Positions 20,601 through 31,800 of a stretch of DNA of 64,000 nt are shown here, one piece after another (positions within the stretch are counted from its first letter, which is position 1; each line of letters starts with the position of its first letter). Under the pieces are notes generated by a model that was not told where the DNA came from, did no database searches, and worked only from the letters and a program-made list of their open reading frames with translations. The stretch is from Datnioides undecimradiatus. Lineage: Eukaryota; Chordata; Actinopteri; Lobotiformes; Datnioididae. The DNA is taken from assembly GCA_008933995.1 (NCBI GenBank), contig WARS01003734.1:298099-362098 (forward strand), read 5' to 3'. Both the position numbers and the translations under genes were made by a program.

Positions 20601-22789
20601 TCTCTGTGTGTGTCTCTGTGTGTCTGTGTCTCTCTGTGTGTGTCTGTGTGTGTCTCTGTGTGTGTCTGTCTGTGTGTGTCTGTGTGTGTCTGTCTGTCTC
20701 TCTCTGTGTGTGTCTGTCTGTCTCTCTCTGTGTCTCTGTGTGTCTCTCTCTGTGTCTCTGTGTGTGTCTGTCTCTCTGTGTCTCTGTGTGTGTCTCTCTC
20801 TGTGTCTCTGTGTGTGTCTGTGTGTGTGTCTGTCTGTCTCTGTGTGTGTGTCTCTGTGTGTGTCTGTCTGTCTCTCTGTGTGTGTCTCTGTGTGTGTCTC
20901 TGTGTGTGTCTCTGTGTGTCTCTGTGTGTCTGTGTCTCTCTGTGTGTGTCTCTGTGTGTGTCTGTGTCTCTGTGTGTGTCTCTGTGTGTCTGTGTCTCTC
21001 TGTGTGTGTCTGTGTGTGTCTCTGTGTGTGTCTGTCTGTGTGTGTCTGTGTGTGTCTGTCTGTCTCTCTCTGTGTGTGTCTGTCTGTCTCTCTCTGTGTC
21101 TCTCTCTGTGTCTGTGTGTGTCTGTCTCTCTGTGTCTCTGTGTGTGTCTCTCTCTGTGTCTCTGTGTGTGTGTCTGTCTGTCTCTCTGTGTGTGTCTCTG
21201 TGTGTGTGTGTGTGTCTCTGTGTGTGTGTGTGTGTCTCTGTGTGTCTGTCTCTCTCTGTGTGTGTCTCTGTGTGTGTCTCTGTGTGTCTGTGTCTCTGTG
21301 TGTGTGTCTCTCTCTGTGTCCCTGTGTGTGTGTGTCTGTCTGTCTCTCTCTGTGTCTCTCTCTGTGTCCCTGTGTGTGTGTGTCTGTCTGTCTCTCTGTG
21401 TGTGTCTCTCTCTGTCTCTCTCTGTGTCCCTGTGTGTGTGTCTGTCTGTCTCTCTCTGTGTCTCTCTCTGTGTCTCTCTCTGTGTCCCTGTGTGTGTGTG
21501 GTTGTTGTCTCCCTGAGTGTCACACTGAGGATTGTGTCTCTCCTCAGTTACGACGTCGAGGCTCAGCGTGTCAGTCTTCCTGCTTTAGCAGCGCCTCCCT
21601 CCTGTGGGTCGTACCTTCTCGGGGCCTCTGGCGCCACAGAGCAGAGCCGACTGCATGACGTCCCAGGTCACACAGTGGCTCAGCTCCTCTGGGTGTGGAT
21701 ATCTCTGCAGCGTGTCCCGCAGAGACCTCTGGAAGAGGGTTTGAACAGTAAAGTCAGAGCAGCTGATATCAGTCGTTCTCCTGCAGAGCCTCTCGCACAC
21801 TCACCACGCTCTCCTCCAGCACGTCCACACGGTGGCAGCACTTCTCCACGGCAGCGACCGACTCCGGCTGAGCGGCGACCACCTGGCCAGAGCACAGAGG
21901 GAAGAGCGGCGGCGTCACTGCAGCGCTGACCTGCTCACCAGAGTCAAACTCTGGTTTTGAGATCCACAATAATCTGCGGTTTGATTTATCATCTGATCTG
22001 TAACGATGCACAAACTGTAAAGAACAGTTTGAACACGCCGTCTGACTGATCGTCTGAGTCGTCTCGCAGCAGATCTGAACATTAGAGCCTCACTTGTTAT
22101 TTTCATTGTGTGACAGACACTCGAACCTTAGTGACGGTTTACCTGGTGTCTCACTGATCGTCTCACCTGCTGCTGGGGGCCGAGCTCCTTTAACTCCTCC
22201 CTCAGACCGGCCATCTGGCTCTGGAGCTCCTGGATCAGCTTCATGGCCTTCAGAGATGACAGACAGACATTTACAATCGATCACAGATCAAACAGTCGGT
22301 CGGTCTGTGCAGCTCCATGTTTAAAGTCAGTGTGAACAGGGCCTGAACCAGGCAGCAGTGGACCTCAGGTGTGAGAGCTCCCTCTGACCTTTGGCTGACA
22401 GACTGGGTGCAGCACAATCACGTCTCAGTGTGTACGCAGGCTGTTTAAGGTACAATACGAAGCAGCTCTGCAGTAAAATCAAATCGACCTTTGTTAATGT
22501 GGTTAGAATCTGTAACTTTAATCAAATTGACTGTGTTTACTCTGATTTACTCTGCTAACGTCCAGTAAAAAGTTTTTATGGATCCTCCTTCACTTGTTTC
22601 CTCGACCTCGTGATATTTTCCATTAAAGTCAGAGCAGGAGACGCAGATTCTGAGACTGCGGCTGCAGCTGTTGTCTCTTCAGCCTGAGTGGCAGAAATTA
22701 AATCCTGTGCGTTTAAACTTCCTGTCAGCCTGTCGCGGTTTGTTGGCCGAGCAAACGGTTACGCTGCGTTTGTTCTGTGTAAATTAGCA

Positions 22790-22824
<35 letters not shown>

Positions 22825-22909
22825 AAACAAAGGAAATTCCTGAGCTGCTGTTTAACTTCCGTCAAATGTGCCCGGACACGAAATGATGCATGTCGACCCC
22901 ACAGGGCTT

Positions 22910-22940
<31 letters not shown>

Positions 22941-25585
22941 TATACAGAGTTGTATAATGTTAAATAATAAACACTAAGGCGAGTGTGTGTGTGTTGGTCC
23001 AGCGTCAGTCGCAGTTTATTAATTAATCTGCAGATCAATAGATTCATTTTATTACCTGTAACCACAAGAAGCTCCATCGAGGAGTCTTTTGAAAAATAAA
23101 TGTCAGAAAAGTCTGGAAGCATCCTAAACTCTAAAGTTTTCAATTAACTATGAAAGAAATCAGAAAATCTGTGATATCAGTGATTAACTGATTATTAAAA
23201 TATCTGATTCTTTGCTGCAGATTGACTGAAGGACTAATTAGATGCTAATTTCAGCTCTGAGCAGTCGGCGTCACGCCGAGTGACGGTAACTGGGGTTATT
23301 TAAAAAGCACTGGAGCTCAGATTATCAGATAAAATACTCTGATTACTAACAGACATGAAACGACCTCCTGGGCAGGATCACGACCCCATGACCTTCGTTA
23401 CTCTTTAACTGCCGCCTGGTGTCAGTCAGTCATTAACAGGAGCTGGCGGCTGATTCTTCTCTGAGCAGCAAACGTCACTCAGGAGCCCAACAGACGTTTT
23501 ATGAGAACAGCTCCTCTGACGGGTTGATGGGCGGCCCGTGGCGAACAGCCTGAACACTGTCACATGTGTCATAGGCTGTAGTTACGTGTCGGGGGGGCAC
23601 AGGTGGAACGAGGGCACGCCGGGTCGCCTCGTCATAGTTGAGTCAGCGGATACGGCAGCTGACCCGAGCGATGCCCACAGAGGACATGAATGATTCAGAC
23701 GGGCTTCTGAAAGACGCAGCATCACCTGCACCTGCCCGATGTCCTGTTCACCTGAGGGCTATTCATGGCCTGACAGCCAGAGTCATCTCTGCGGGGGACT
23801 AATTACCCCCTATCACAGTGAGGGAGGGGGGAGGGGGCAGGAAGAGGATGAGGTGGAAACAGCGATGGAAAGTCTGGACGATGTCATAAAGAACTGTTTC
23901 TGCTCTGATCAATCGTCGTCTTTTCAGATTAAACAGTTTGTGTGACGCCGAACGTCCCGCCTGCTTCCACACGTCTGTCCTGACAGAAACCTGAACACAG
24001 ACACGCAGAGGTCATTTGAGATGTCAGGGCGGCACGCACCACCTATTGTCCTCCGCTCTGTCAGCGGCGGCTTAATGCTGCGCTGAAATGCTCACCGCAG
24101 CGTGCCAGAGATGGGAGTGAAGAAGAAGAGTACGCCGTTTGGCTCTGACTCACACGACCGAGTCAAACTTAGGAAACTTTATAGGAAACATTCGAGCGGA
24201 CAACACATCAGCAGTGGATCACACAGGAAGTCCTGCTGGGACCCTGATCTGTGACATCACAGCAGGTGTTTTCATCATCTGACTGAAGCAAAACACCTGT
24301 TGTGACATCACAGCAGGGGCGTGGCCACGAGAGCGATACACCTGAAAGCCTCAACACTGACAAACAGTGAAACACAAACAACTCGAACAGAAACAGCTGC
24401 TTCCTCGTGTGTGAGTGAGTGTGTGTGTTCACTGTGTCGACGACTGATCAAAGCATCGAGTGATGAAGGTTCACACACACATCATCAGCGGCAGAAACTG
24501 CTGCTTCTCCTCGTCTCCGTTCAATTATATGATTTATTAATAATAACAATAATTTAAACGTAACAAACGTGTATTTGAAGTAAAAGCACTTGTAATCTGA
24601 TCGAATTACCTCTGTAATATATGTCACATTATTAGATTACTGTTAATGTATAAAGTAGCTGGTCCAGGTGCAGCTGACTACTTTACATACTGTGAAAAGT
24701 AATTTATTACATTTCACGTTACTTTACACGCGATTAGAAGCAGATTTTGCAGCCTTGAGCTTGTGGTTGTTTGATTTTTAGAAAGAAATAAAACGAAATA
24801 AATGAATTATATAAATTGTAATTTAACGCATTTACTGATGTACCTGGTAAAAGAGCTGTTTTTATACTTTGGTGGAGTAATCTATTACTGTGCGTCATAT
24901 TCTTGAAGTGATGACTCTGTAAAGTCAATCTTAACTGAATTTGTCAGATAAATGCAGTTTATCTGAAGCGTAAAAAGAAAACACGTGTGTATAATCCCTG
25001 AGTAAATGTTCCTCCACTGTGTTTTTATAATAATGAAGATTTATGTGACTAGAAATCGGTTTCGCATCTGATTTGGGGAAGAAAAGGTTAATAATAGGAA
25101 TATAATGGTGCTTTTAGCTTTCATTAACATCAACATTACTGTTTTCATCTTATATTTTGAGTTCTATAACCAGTGACCGGTTGACTGAGTGTTTGCTGCA
25201 CCTTGGACACCTCCTGCTCGCAGGTGTGGATGCGGGTTCGGAGACTACCCGGGCCGTCCGCCGCGGGGCCGCAGGAGGAGGAGGAGGGGATCCGCTCCTG
25301 GAGCTCGGTGCCCGGTTGACCCTCTCGCTCCACCGTGACCCTTTGAATCTGGCTCTCCTCTTCCCCCTCCTCTTCCTCTGCCGGAGCGGTGACACCCACC
25401 GGAGCGTCATGGTGCTCGCCGCCGGGTGGAGAGTCCCTCCACCGGGTCTTCAGCTCCCGGATATCCAGGTGCCTCAGCATGGCGTGGAGAAGCGCGTGCA
25501 GGGCGCCAAAGTTTACCGCTCCCTTCTGAGGCGTCCCGATGGACAAATTCAACAAATCATACAGGGTGATGTTCTCCACCGACAT
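14078..25585 (-). CDS. qrich2: Glutamine-rich protein 2 homologue (QRICH2), sperm flagellar coiled-coil protein
   Basis: Nineteen coding exons (minus strand, 5' to 3'): 25202-25585, 22167-22247, 21805-21882, 21615-21728, 19856-20168, 19422-19507, 19199-19320, 18895-18991, 17933-18187, 17649-17759, 16922-16990, 16363-16527, 16157-16275, 16019-16084, 15861-15935, 15213-15360, 14901-15012, 14506-14631, 14078-14202. The sum is 2646 nt, an exact 881-aa frame. The N-terminus ([19 protein letters not shown]) matches the QRICH2/C16orf96 start. The middle (about 200-660) is coiled coil. The C-terminal third is the DUF4795-type region: [38 protein letters not shown] (a CxxC) and [15 protein letters not shown]. 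Human QRICH2 is needed for sperm flagellum formation; that role is inferred here. The Gln-rich middle of the mammalian protein is absent. Exon 9 uses a GC donor; the other junctions fit GT-AG. Confidence 0.9.
14455..14490. repeat. (GT)n microsatellite
   Basis: A GT run starts about 15 bp beyond the donor of qrich2 exon 18. In the pre-mRNA it is a CA repeat just downstream of the splice site. Confidence 0.95.
14743..14776. repeat. (AACAAT)n microsatellite
   Basis: A run of AACAAT-type hexanucleotides in a qrich2 intron. The poly-Asn and poly-Leu frames across it are artefacts. Confidence 0.9.
15041..15072. repeat. (CA)n / CGCA microsatellite
   Basis: A CA run with CG interruptions, about 30 bp upstream (in minus-strand terms) of qrich2 exon 17. 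Confidence 0.9.
17093..17590 (-). repeat. Dispersed repeat copy A (inverted partner at 37.3-38.6 kb)
   Basis: About 490 bp in a qrich2 intron is nearly identical, in reverse complement, to 37270-37724, and continues at 38567-38640 beyond a LINE insertion there. The edge at 17590 contains 'aactcccagcatccc'. Copy A has an internal direct duplication of about 50 bp (17121-17170 and 17172-17221, CAGCAGCTT...TTTCTGTG) that copy B lacks. There is no coding frame, so I would call it a non-autonomous interspersed repeat of unknown class. Confidence 0.85.
17615..17643. repeat. (GT)n microsatellite abutting a qrich2 splice donor
   Basis: A GT run ends within about 5 bp of the donor of qrich2 exon 10 (exon edge at 17649). 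The pre-mRNA reads a donor followed at once by a CA repeat. Confidence 0.9.
20200..21515. repeat. 1.3-kb (CTCTGTGTGTGT)n-type satellite with no adenine on the plus strand
   Basis: The block is built of TCTG, TCTC and TGTG words in irregular order and fills about 90% of the qrich2 intron between exons 5 and 4. Reading it through, I found no A on the plus strand from 20200 to 21515 (1316 bp). The qrich2 pre-mRNA would thus be free of U over this span and consist of CA and GA repeats. Frames of more than 400 codons on both strands (Cys/Val/Ser/Leu on plus, Thr/His/Arg/Glu on minus) are artefacts of the repeat. Confidence 0.95.
22248..25201. other. qrich2 intron 1, repeat-derived AT-rich sequence
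   Basis: A 2.95-kb intron with no long minus-strand frame, so the Gln-rich exon of mammals is not hidden here. The segment 24570-24700 (AAGTAAAAGCAC, ACTTTAC and TAATTTATTAC words) resembles the degenerate ends of common teleost transposon relics. I see nothing else. Confidence 0.4.
22791..22937. repeat. Facing (GT)n and (CA)n microsatellites
   Basis: A GT run at about 22793-22821 and a CA run at about 22911-22937 lie 90 bp apart in qrich2 intron 1. They are complementary, so the transcript could fold into a stem of up to about 26 bp. Confidence 0.85.
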
Positions 25586-25599
25586 CTTGGTTTGTGTGA

Positions 25600-26190
25600 C
25601 TAGCCGTTAATTAAAGTTCAGCTAACGTTAGCTAGCTTGTCAAACTTACAACCTTCACCGCTGTGTCCATGTTTTAGCTGAGAAGTTTAACAGCGAGAAT
25701 ATACTTCATAAAAGTAAAGAATAATAATATCGAAACATCCTTAGTGTTTCTTTAAAGTCAGCAACGGTGTCTAACCATCACACCGACAACGTTAATCTCG
25801 GAGGTTGGTGCGGAATGAAACAACGTTCAAGAGAAAATAGCAACCCCAGCTGGACCGGCTGCGTCAAAGCGCGCGAGTTTACCGGAAAAACAAAGAATAA
25901 CCTTTCAAAGTAAAACTTGAGGTAAAACAAAGATAATATTAGGTGGGTTGTCCGTGTTTAATTGAGACGAAAATGATAAACTGGTTTAAGTCTATCATAG
26001 CTATGTTAACTAATTACTCATTTTGGACGAGCTTATGGGGAAATTTGTACATTGGGGTTGACAACCTATTATTTTGAAGCTTGTCACCGGATGTAGAATT
26101 TAGCATTAGTTTCATTTGTCGCTATTTCTCTCCGTGGATTCCCACGCTGGAATCAACTTGTAGCGTTACTGGTTACTAGGCAACAAGCGG
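25600..26190 (-). promoter_or_regulatory. qrich2 5' flank with an X-box-like motif
   Basis: The motif GTTACTAGGCAAC at 26172-26184 has the inverted half-site layout of the RFX X-box (GTNRCC, spacer, RGYAAC) with one mismatch. It lies 587 bp upstream of the qrich2 start codon. RFX factors drive ciliary and flagellar genes, which suits the gene. The exact transcription start is not visible. Confidence 0.35.
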
Positions 26191-28807
26191 CAATCATGCT
26201 GCGTTCACGGAACGAGGACAAATATGGACAGAGAGGGTTTCTAATTCAGTTTTCTGATATTACAGCAAATACGACCGTTTCGTTATCAATCTTATTATTC
26301 AAGGACGATATTTGATTCATAAAAACTGTTTGAAGAGTAATACAACTAACACTTTTAATTCTACCAAAATCAAAACATTAAGCAAAATGTTAAATTAAAA
26401 TTGAAATAAATTTCATATATATAAAATTGTATATACATATATATTTGTGCCTTTGTTGTATAGTTCCTCCAGCACTGTCTCTTTTAGACATGTTCTGTAT
26501 TGCAATTCTTTATTTGTACTGATAAACTCTTCTCTGACAATCCAACACATATACATAAGGAAAATCACACCACTAATGTTCAAAATAATATTTTATTGAA
26601 AATAAAAACAAGCAAGCAAAGTTCGGGTGCCATTCTCAGTTACTACATTCAAGTATAAAATCACCTTCATAGTACACGTGCATTCCCTTAATATCCTCGA
26701 GACTGATTGCATCCATGTCAGTCGCAACATGAAAGAAAACTTCAGCAAACCCAACCTCAAACGTTTCATTTAGCAATAAATTAACTAGAGTAATGAACTG
26801 TAATTCAGAAACTTGACACTTGGAACACAAGAGAGAACAAAAACAGCATTTAAGATAAAGTTCATTTGGCCCTTTCCCACCACAACATTACATAAGGCTG
26901 CCAGGAAAGACGACGTCTCTTAAGGTCCATGTTTAGCACTTAATGGGTTGGCCTCAGATCAGTTTTAAATCATTTGAAGGGGACATTTGAAATCCTGCAA
27001 CAACACCGGTAATTACAGAAGACACATTAACAGCTCCATGATCTGTAGTGGACGATGTAAAGGAACCAGACTGTGAGAAGGATTGAAGTCGAACTTGTTT
27101 TGAAGTCAAAGCAGAAACTGTGCAGCGTTCAGCGACAGAGTTTAGGTCTTTGGTAAATTAAAGCAGAGGAGCTTCATCATGCTGTGAAGCGTTACGTGTT
27201 AAAGGGCCAGTCCGCTGATTTTACACATCAAGCTTGACTTATTATGGGTTGTGGTCTAACAAACGCGAAGTGCATTTCCTGCCCACTTAAACATTTGCAA
27301 AGCTGAACTTATGAATATTCATAATCCTGCTCTGTTTACATCCAGTGAGCTGCTTCTTATGCAAACTGCTGCTCCTCGTACACAACACGATGCAAACACA
27401 ACTGGGATCTTAGTCTGTAGCATCAGACTAACTGTTAACAAACTGGTCGGGTGGAGTTAGACATTTAGCAGGCAGATGGATAAAGGTGTTATCAAGTTGC
27501 ATTACAGGAACTGTAGGAACCAGCATTTTCAGATCTTAACCTGCCTGCTGCTTCAATTTAAGCCACTTGTATGATCACCAAAGCATTTACATTCGTCTCA
27601 GATGCTAGTGGAGATTGAAACTCATCATGAAAGTGAAAGTGTGATAGGTGAAGGAGCAATCGTTGCCAAGTAAAGCGAAGGACACATGTTTCTGTCTTCA
27701 AACGGCCTCTCTTAATTGCATTTAAGCTAAACGCAGTCACGCCCTTGTAATTGTGAAACGTTTCCTGAGTCACGGGTCGTCCTGATGACGAGGATCTAAT
27801 TACAGCAGAAAAGAAAAGAAGCAAACAGCCGGACAGAGAGCGAGCGAGGACGAGGGCGAAACCGATTTCACACTTTCAAGATGGATGGACCGTTTCCCTT
27901 TTAACTGCAGAGGAGCGCTGACTGACCCGAGCCTGCAGGATGTTGTCACCTGTTCACTTTTAGGTTATAACTATTACCTTGTGACTGCAGTGAGTTCCTG
28001 TGGAGCGACTCCCTGTGACCCTTGGAGGCTGTGAGCGGCTCTAATGTCAGTAATTCAGTGTAACAAAGGTTGAATTTGTGCGCAGGACATGAATTTGTGA
28101 GTGAATGAGACTGGCTGTATCCCATTTTACTGTAACTGTCATTAAATCTCATTAAAAAGGACCAAAATCAAAAACAGCTGGGACAAACAGGAGGGAGATG
28201 TGTTGGGGACTATTTTCAGCGGCGGGTGAATCCACATTTGGTTTTTTGCGAGTTTTTGGGGCAGAAGGGCGACAGCGTGGCTCAGATGTGTTTTTAAAGG
28301 AGGACGAGCATCAATCAGACGAGTTTCTTGTTGATTTTGGTCTTTTCATGTGTTTTTGTTGACAGGAAGAAACGCAGAAGGCGCCACATGCATCTGGACC
28401 AGCTGTAGCCATGACAACAGAGTGCTTATGTGTTTAAACCTACAACTGATTCACAACAAAGTCAATGTTATTCATACAGGCACTAGCAGTGGCACTCATG
28501 CCCCCCAACCCCCACATTACTGTTTGAATCAAAAGTGCTTCTTCGTTGCTCATCGCGGCTCAGCAGAGTCTGATGCATCGTCACGATCTGTTCAGATTCA
28601 TTTCCACTTCATGTGCACAAAATAATCAGCAAACCAAACTGAGGTATATCCGGTGTGCACCCAGCAGCTCCGTTTGATTCAGAGCAGATAAATGTTGTTT
28701 GGTTCCTGCAGCCGGCGCCGGACGGCTCTGTAAGAACCAAACACACCGCAGAGGGAGGCTGCGCAGAGACGAACACCTCCAGCTGCTCCTCATCCTCACC
28801 GGACACA
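26190..28807 (-). other. Probable mfsd11 3' UTR and intergenic spacer
   Basis: No exon with recognisable protein content is found. Minus-strand frames at 26636-26830 and 27558-27824 lack splice context and similarity. The region 26400-26590 is very AT-rich. A short TTAAAGGG...GTCC block near 27199 resembles a MITE end, but I could not find its partner. Confidence 0.4.
26592..26597 (-). terminator. Candidate mfsd11 polyadenylation signal
   Basis: TTTATT on the plus strand gives AATAAA on the minus strand, in an A/T-rich context. It would end an mfsd11 transcript with a 3' UTR of about 2.2 kb. I found no closer canonical signal between 26600 and 28807. Confidence 0.4.
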
Positions 28808-31800
28808 TCAGATGCTGTCGTAGTCCGACTCTCGCCTGCTGGACTCAGCCAGCCACTCGGCCATGAAGAAGGTCACGGAGCCCACAAAACCCATCGCGAC
28901 CAGGATGAGCAGCTGCCAGTGCAGCAGCAGGTAGTTACTGTAGAAGAAGGCCAGGGCGGCCATGATGGACTGCAGAGAAATCACAACAATACAATGAATC
29001 CACATTGTTGACTCACAGGTAACAGTGAGCTGGGGCGGGAACTCACCTGTATGAACTTGAAGATGGCGAAGGCGGGAGCGCTGTTGTCGCGGAACAGGAA
29101 GCCGATGATGCTGAGGAGCTGAGTGTTGAAGCAGCTGTCGCCCAAACCGAGCAGGAAGCTGCAGAGCAGTGCCACCCCGACGCTGAGCATCAACACACAC
29201 AGGTTACAGTTAAACAGACGTCATGTGATCACGTCCAATCAACTTAATCTGGACTAGAACCAGGAAGACGCATCACAGCATCGTCTTAACCTCAGAGCTG
29301 CTGCTCCTGCTGAGTCAGCAGTGTGTCTGCTGCTGTGAGAGTCAGAGACAGTGTGTGGTGATGTGTTGCTCTGACTCCAGAGTCCCAAATCAGTCAGGAT
29401 CTGCTGGTCTGAGCCTGGGTTTGTTTGTACCTGGGAGTGATGTAAGCCTGCAGGTCAGTTCCTGCCTCCGGGGCGATTGGAGCGTCGCTGGCGATGTTGA
29501 GGAAAATCAGGTAGAAGGCGACAAAGTGAGTGATGAGGCCCAGCAGCACCACCGGGTTCCTCCCAAACCGGTTGCACTTGTCCAGCATCCCGAACACGCC
29601 CCCTCCTGGACACACAAGGGACAGACAGAGGGAGGGGGGGCGGGACAATCAGCTGCTGCTTCGTGACAAACCTCAGGCTGTTTCCTCGTTGTCTCTGCAG
29701 TGATTTCACGTGACACCCTGCATCGTAACGAAGGTGAGACGACTCACCTAAGATCTCTCCCACGCCGATGCAAATGCCCGAGATCCCGATCAGACTCTTC
29801 GCATCTTGGCCGAACTGCGTCATGGCGCCGATGCACGTCCCGTACACCCCGCTGTAAAAGGTCAGCTCCAAGCCTGAAGGAGCAGACGTGAAGCAGCAGG
29901 AGTCAGTTCAACACTCAACAGGTGCAAAATGGACCCCCCCCCCACACACACACACACACACACCTGTGTATCCGATGCAGATGCTGAGCAGCAGCATCTC
30001 TTTGGTGACTAACATCTTGCACGCTTTCACTGCAAGAAACACAAAACACACGGTGGATGTTGGGATGTGAGACAGTTCTGTTGAAGCTCGTGAGGTGGAG
30101 GTTTTTAGTAAACGTACCAAAGGCGTCCAGAGCCTGTGAGCAGAGGCCGGAGCGAGGCGAGCTGCAGAGAGAGGACCACAACAGAAAAACACGTTACAGC
30201 AGGAACACAGCGCCGCCGCTCCGCCTTTCACATGCTCGAGCGGGTTTTTTTTACTTCCTCCACACTGTCCCCAAACTGGACGTGGGTTGCCGCGGCGACG
30301 GTATCACAGCAGTTTCAAAGAGTAATGTAGAAAAGACAAACAAAGGATAGCATTTACGGTTAAAGGTCACCCGTCTCGTTCCCGGCAGCTGCGCTGAAAG
30401 AAACGATCACTCCTGCTGCGGGTGGCACGGCCGCGGCCACATCGCTCTTTTTAAAACAGCATGTTTCAGGACATGTGCGGGTCGTTTCCACTGAAGATGG
30501 AGGGGTTGTGTCGTTATGGATGACTTAAATCTAAATAACGCTGGCGATCAGTCTAAGCAGAGAAGAGGCTCGAGCTGGGGGCGCTGTCAAACACCTAAAC
30601 ACAGCTCAGCAGCAATTACACAAGAAATATCTCTGATCCGTGGTGCGTTCAGAGTCCCTGTGCTGTGAATTATTGAGGGAATCACCTTTTACAGATTTAC
30701 TGTGCTCAACATATCCACAATATGGATTTCACTGTCGCCCTTTCCCAAATAACACACCAGTCAAACTAAACACATCCCTCCTACAGGAACACAGGAACAC
30801 AGATTCAAGCTTCTGTTCAGAACACGTTCACACAGAAACTGAAGCTGTTCTGTTGCTCTGCTCAAATCCACCAGACTCCTCTGACAGAAACTGGTTTTAG
30901 CTCAAAGCACTCAGGAGCTGTCTCTGCTGCCTCGATCAGTTGGTTGTTGTGTGACTTCATTGAATGTGAACTGATTATGTAAAACACCAAATTCACACTA
31001 TAAAGCAAACAAACTAACAGATGAGGCAGCAGCAGACCAGTGACTCAGGTGTTCGTCGAGCTAAAATGACTGTTTTCTTCCTTCCTGCACCAGTTCCTCC
31101 TGCTGCTGCTGCTCCAAACTCTGGTGTGCTGACCGCCATCTACTGCAGCTAACACACAGACTGTGGAGAACATCATACAACCACACTACAAAACCATAAA
31201 CTACCCTTTAAATACACTGAGCTCATCATAGCCTCTGCCAGAGGTGGTGTTCATGATGGATGTCTGGCCTCCTTCCACCTTTAAAAGTCATCTAACTAAT
31301 CCATGTCTCCAGGAGAGACTAGTTGGATTTTGTCCTTTTCCAGGACTTTTCCAGGAAACCACAGTGAAAGAATTCCAGGTTCTCCAGGACTCTAGGGCAG
31401 AGTGGGTTTGGGGAAGATCCTGACAGCGCTCACCTCGCTGCGGAGAAGCTCTCTGTGGATTCAGCCTGCAGCAGCGCCTCCGACGCGTCATTGGAGGATG
31501 GCTCAGGGTCGGGCCTCCGGATCAGAAAGAAGAGGAAGCAACCCACCAGACTGATCACAGTGAGGGAGATGAACACTGTCTGACGGTCTTTGTCTGAGGC
31601 ACACGACATGAGTCACACGCTTAAAATGACACCATATGAGAAGCTGAGGCTCATGAATAATGATAAATGCCTGCATGTGAGGCAGGTTTTAGAAAACACC
31701 GCTCTCTTCCTACCTGTGATGTGAACGTGTCCGTGCCAGGCACAGTATATGTACAGATTCCCAAAGAATAAACTGCAGAGAAGAGAAAACAGCTTTTAAA

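Noticed and set aside
20171-21929. Open frames of 430-570 codons on both strands
   Set aside because: They are Cys/Val/Ser/Leu or Thr/His/Arg/Glu translations of one simple-sequence block inside a qrich2 intron.
26636-26830. 64-codon minus-strand frame with an acidic, protein-like look
   Set aside because: No splice partners, no similarity, and it lies in the likely mfsd11 3' UTR.
28808-29200. 130-codon minus-strand frame treated as one exon
   Set aside because: It reads through an intron; true mfsd11 exons are 29047-29182 and 28808-28969 with clear splice sites.
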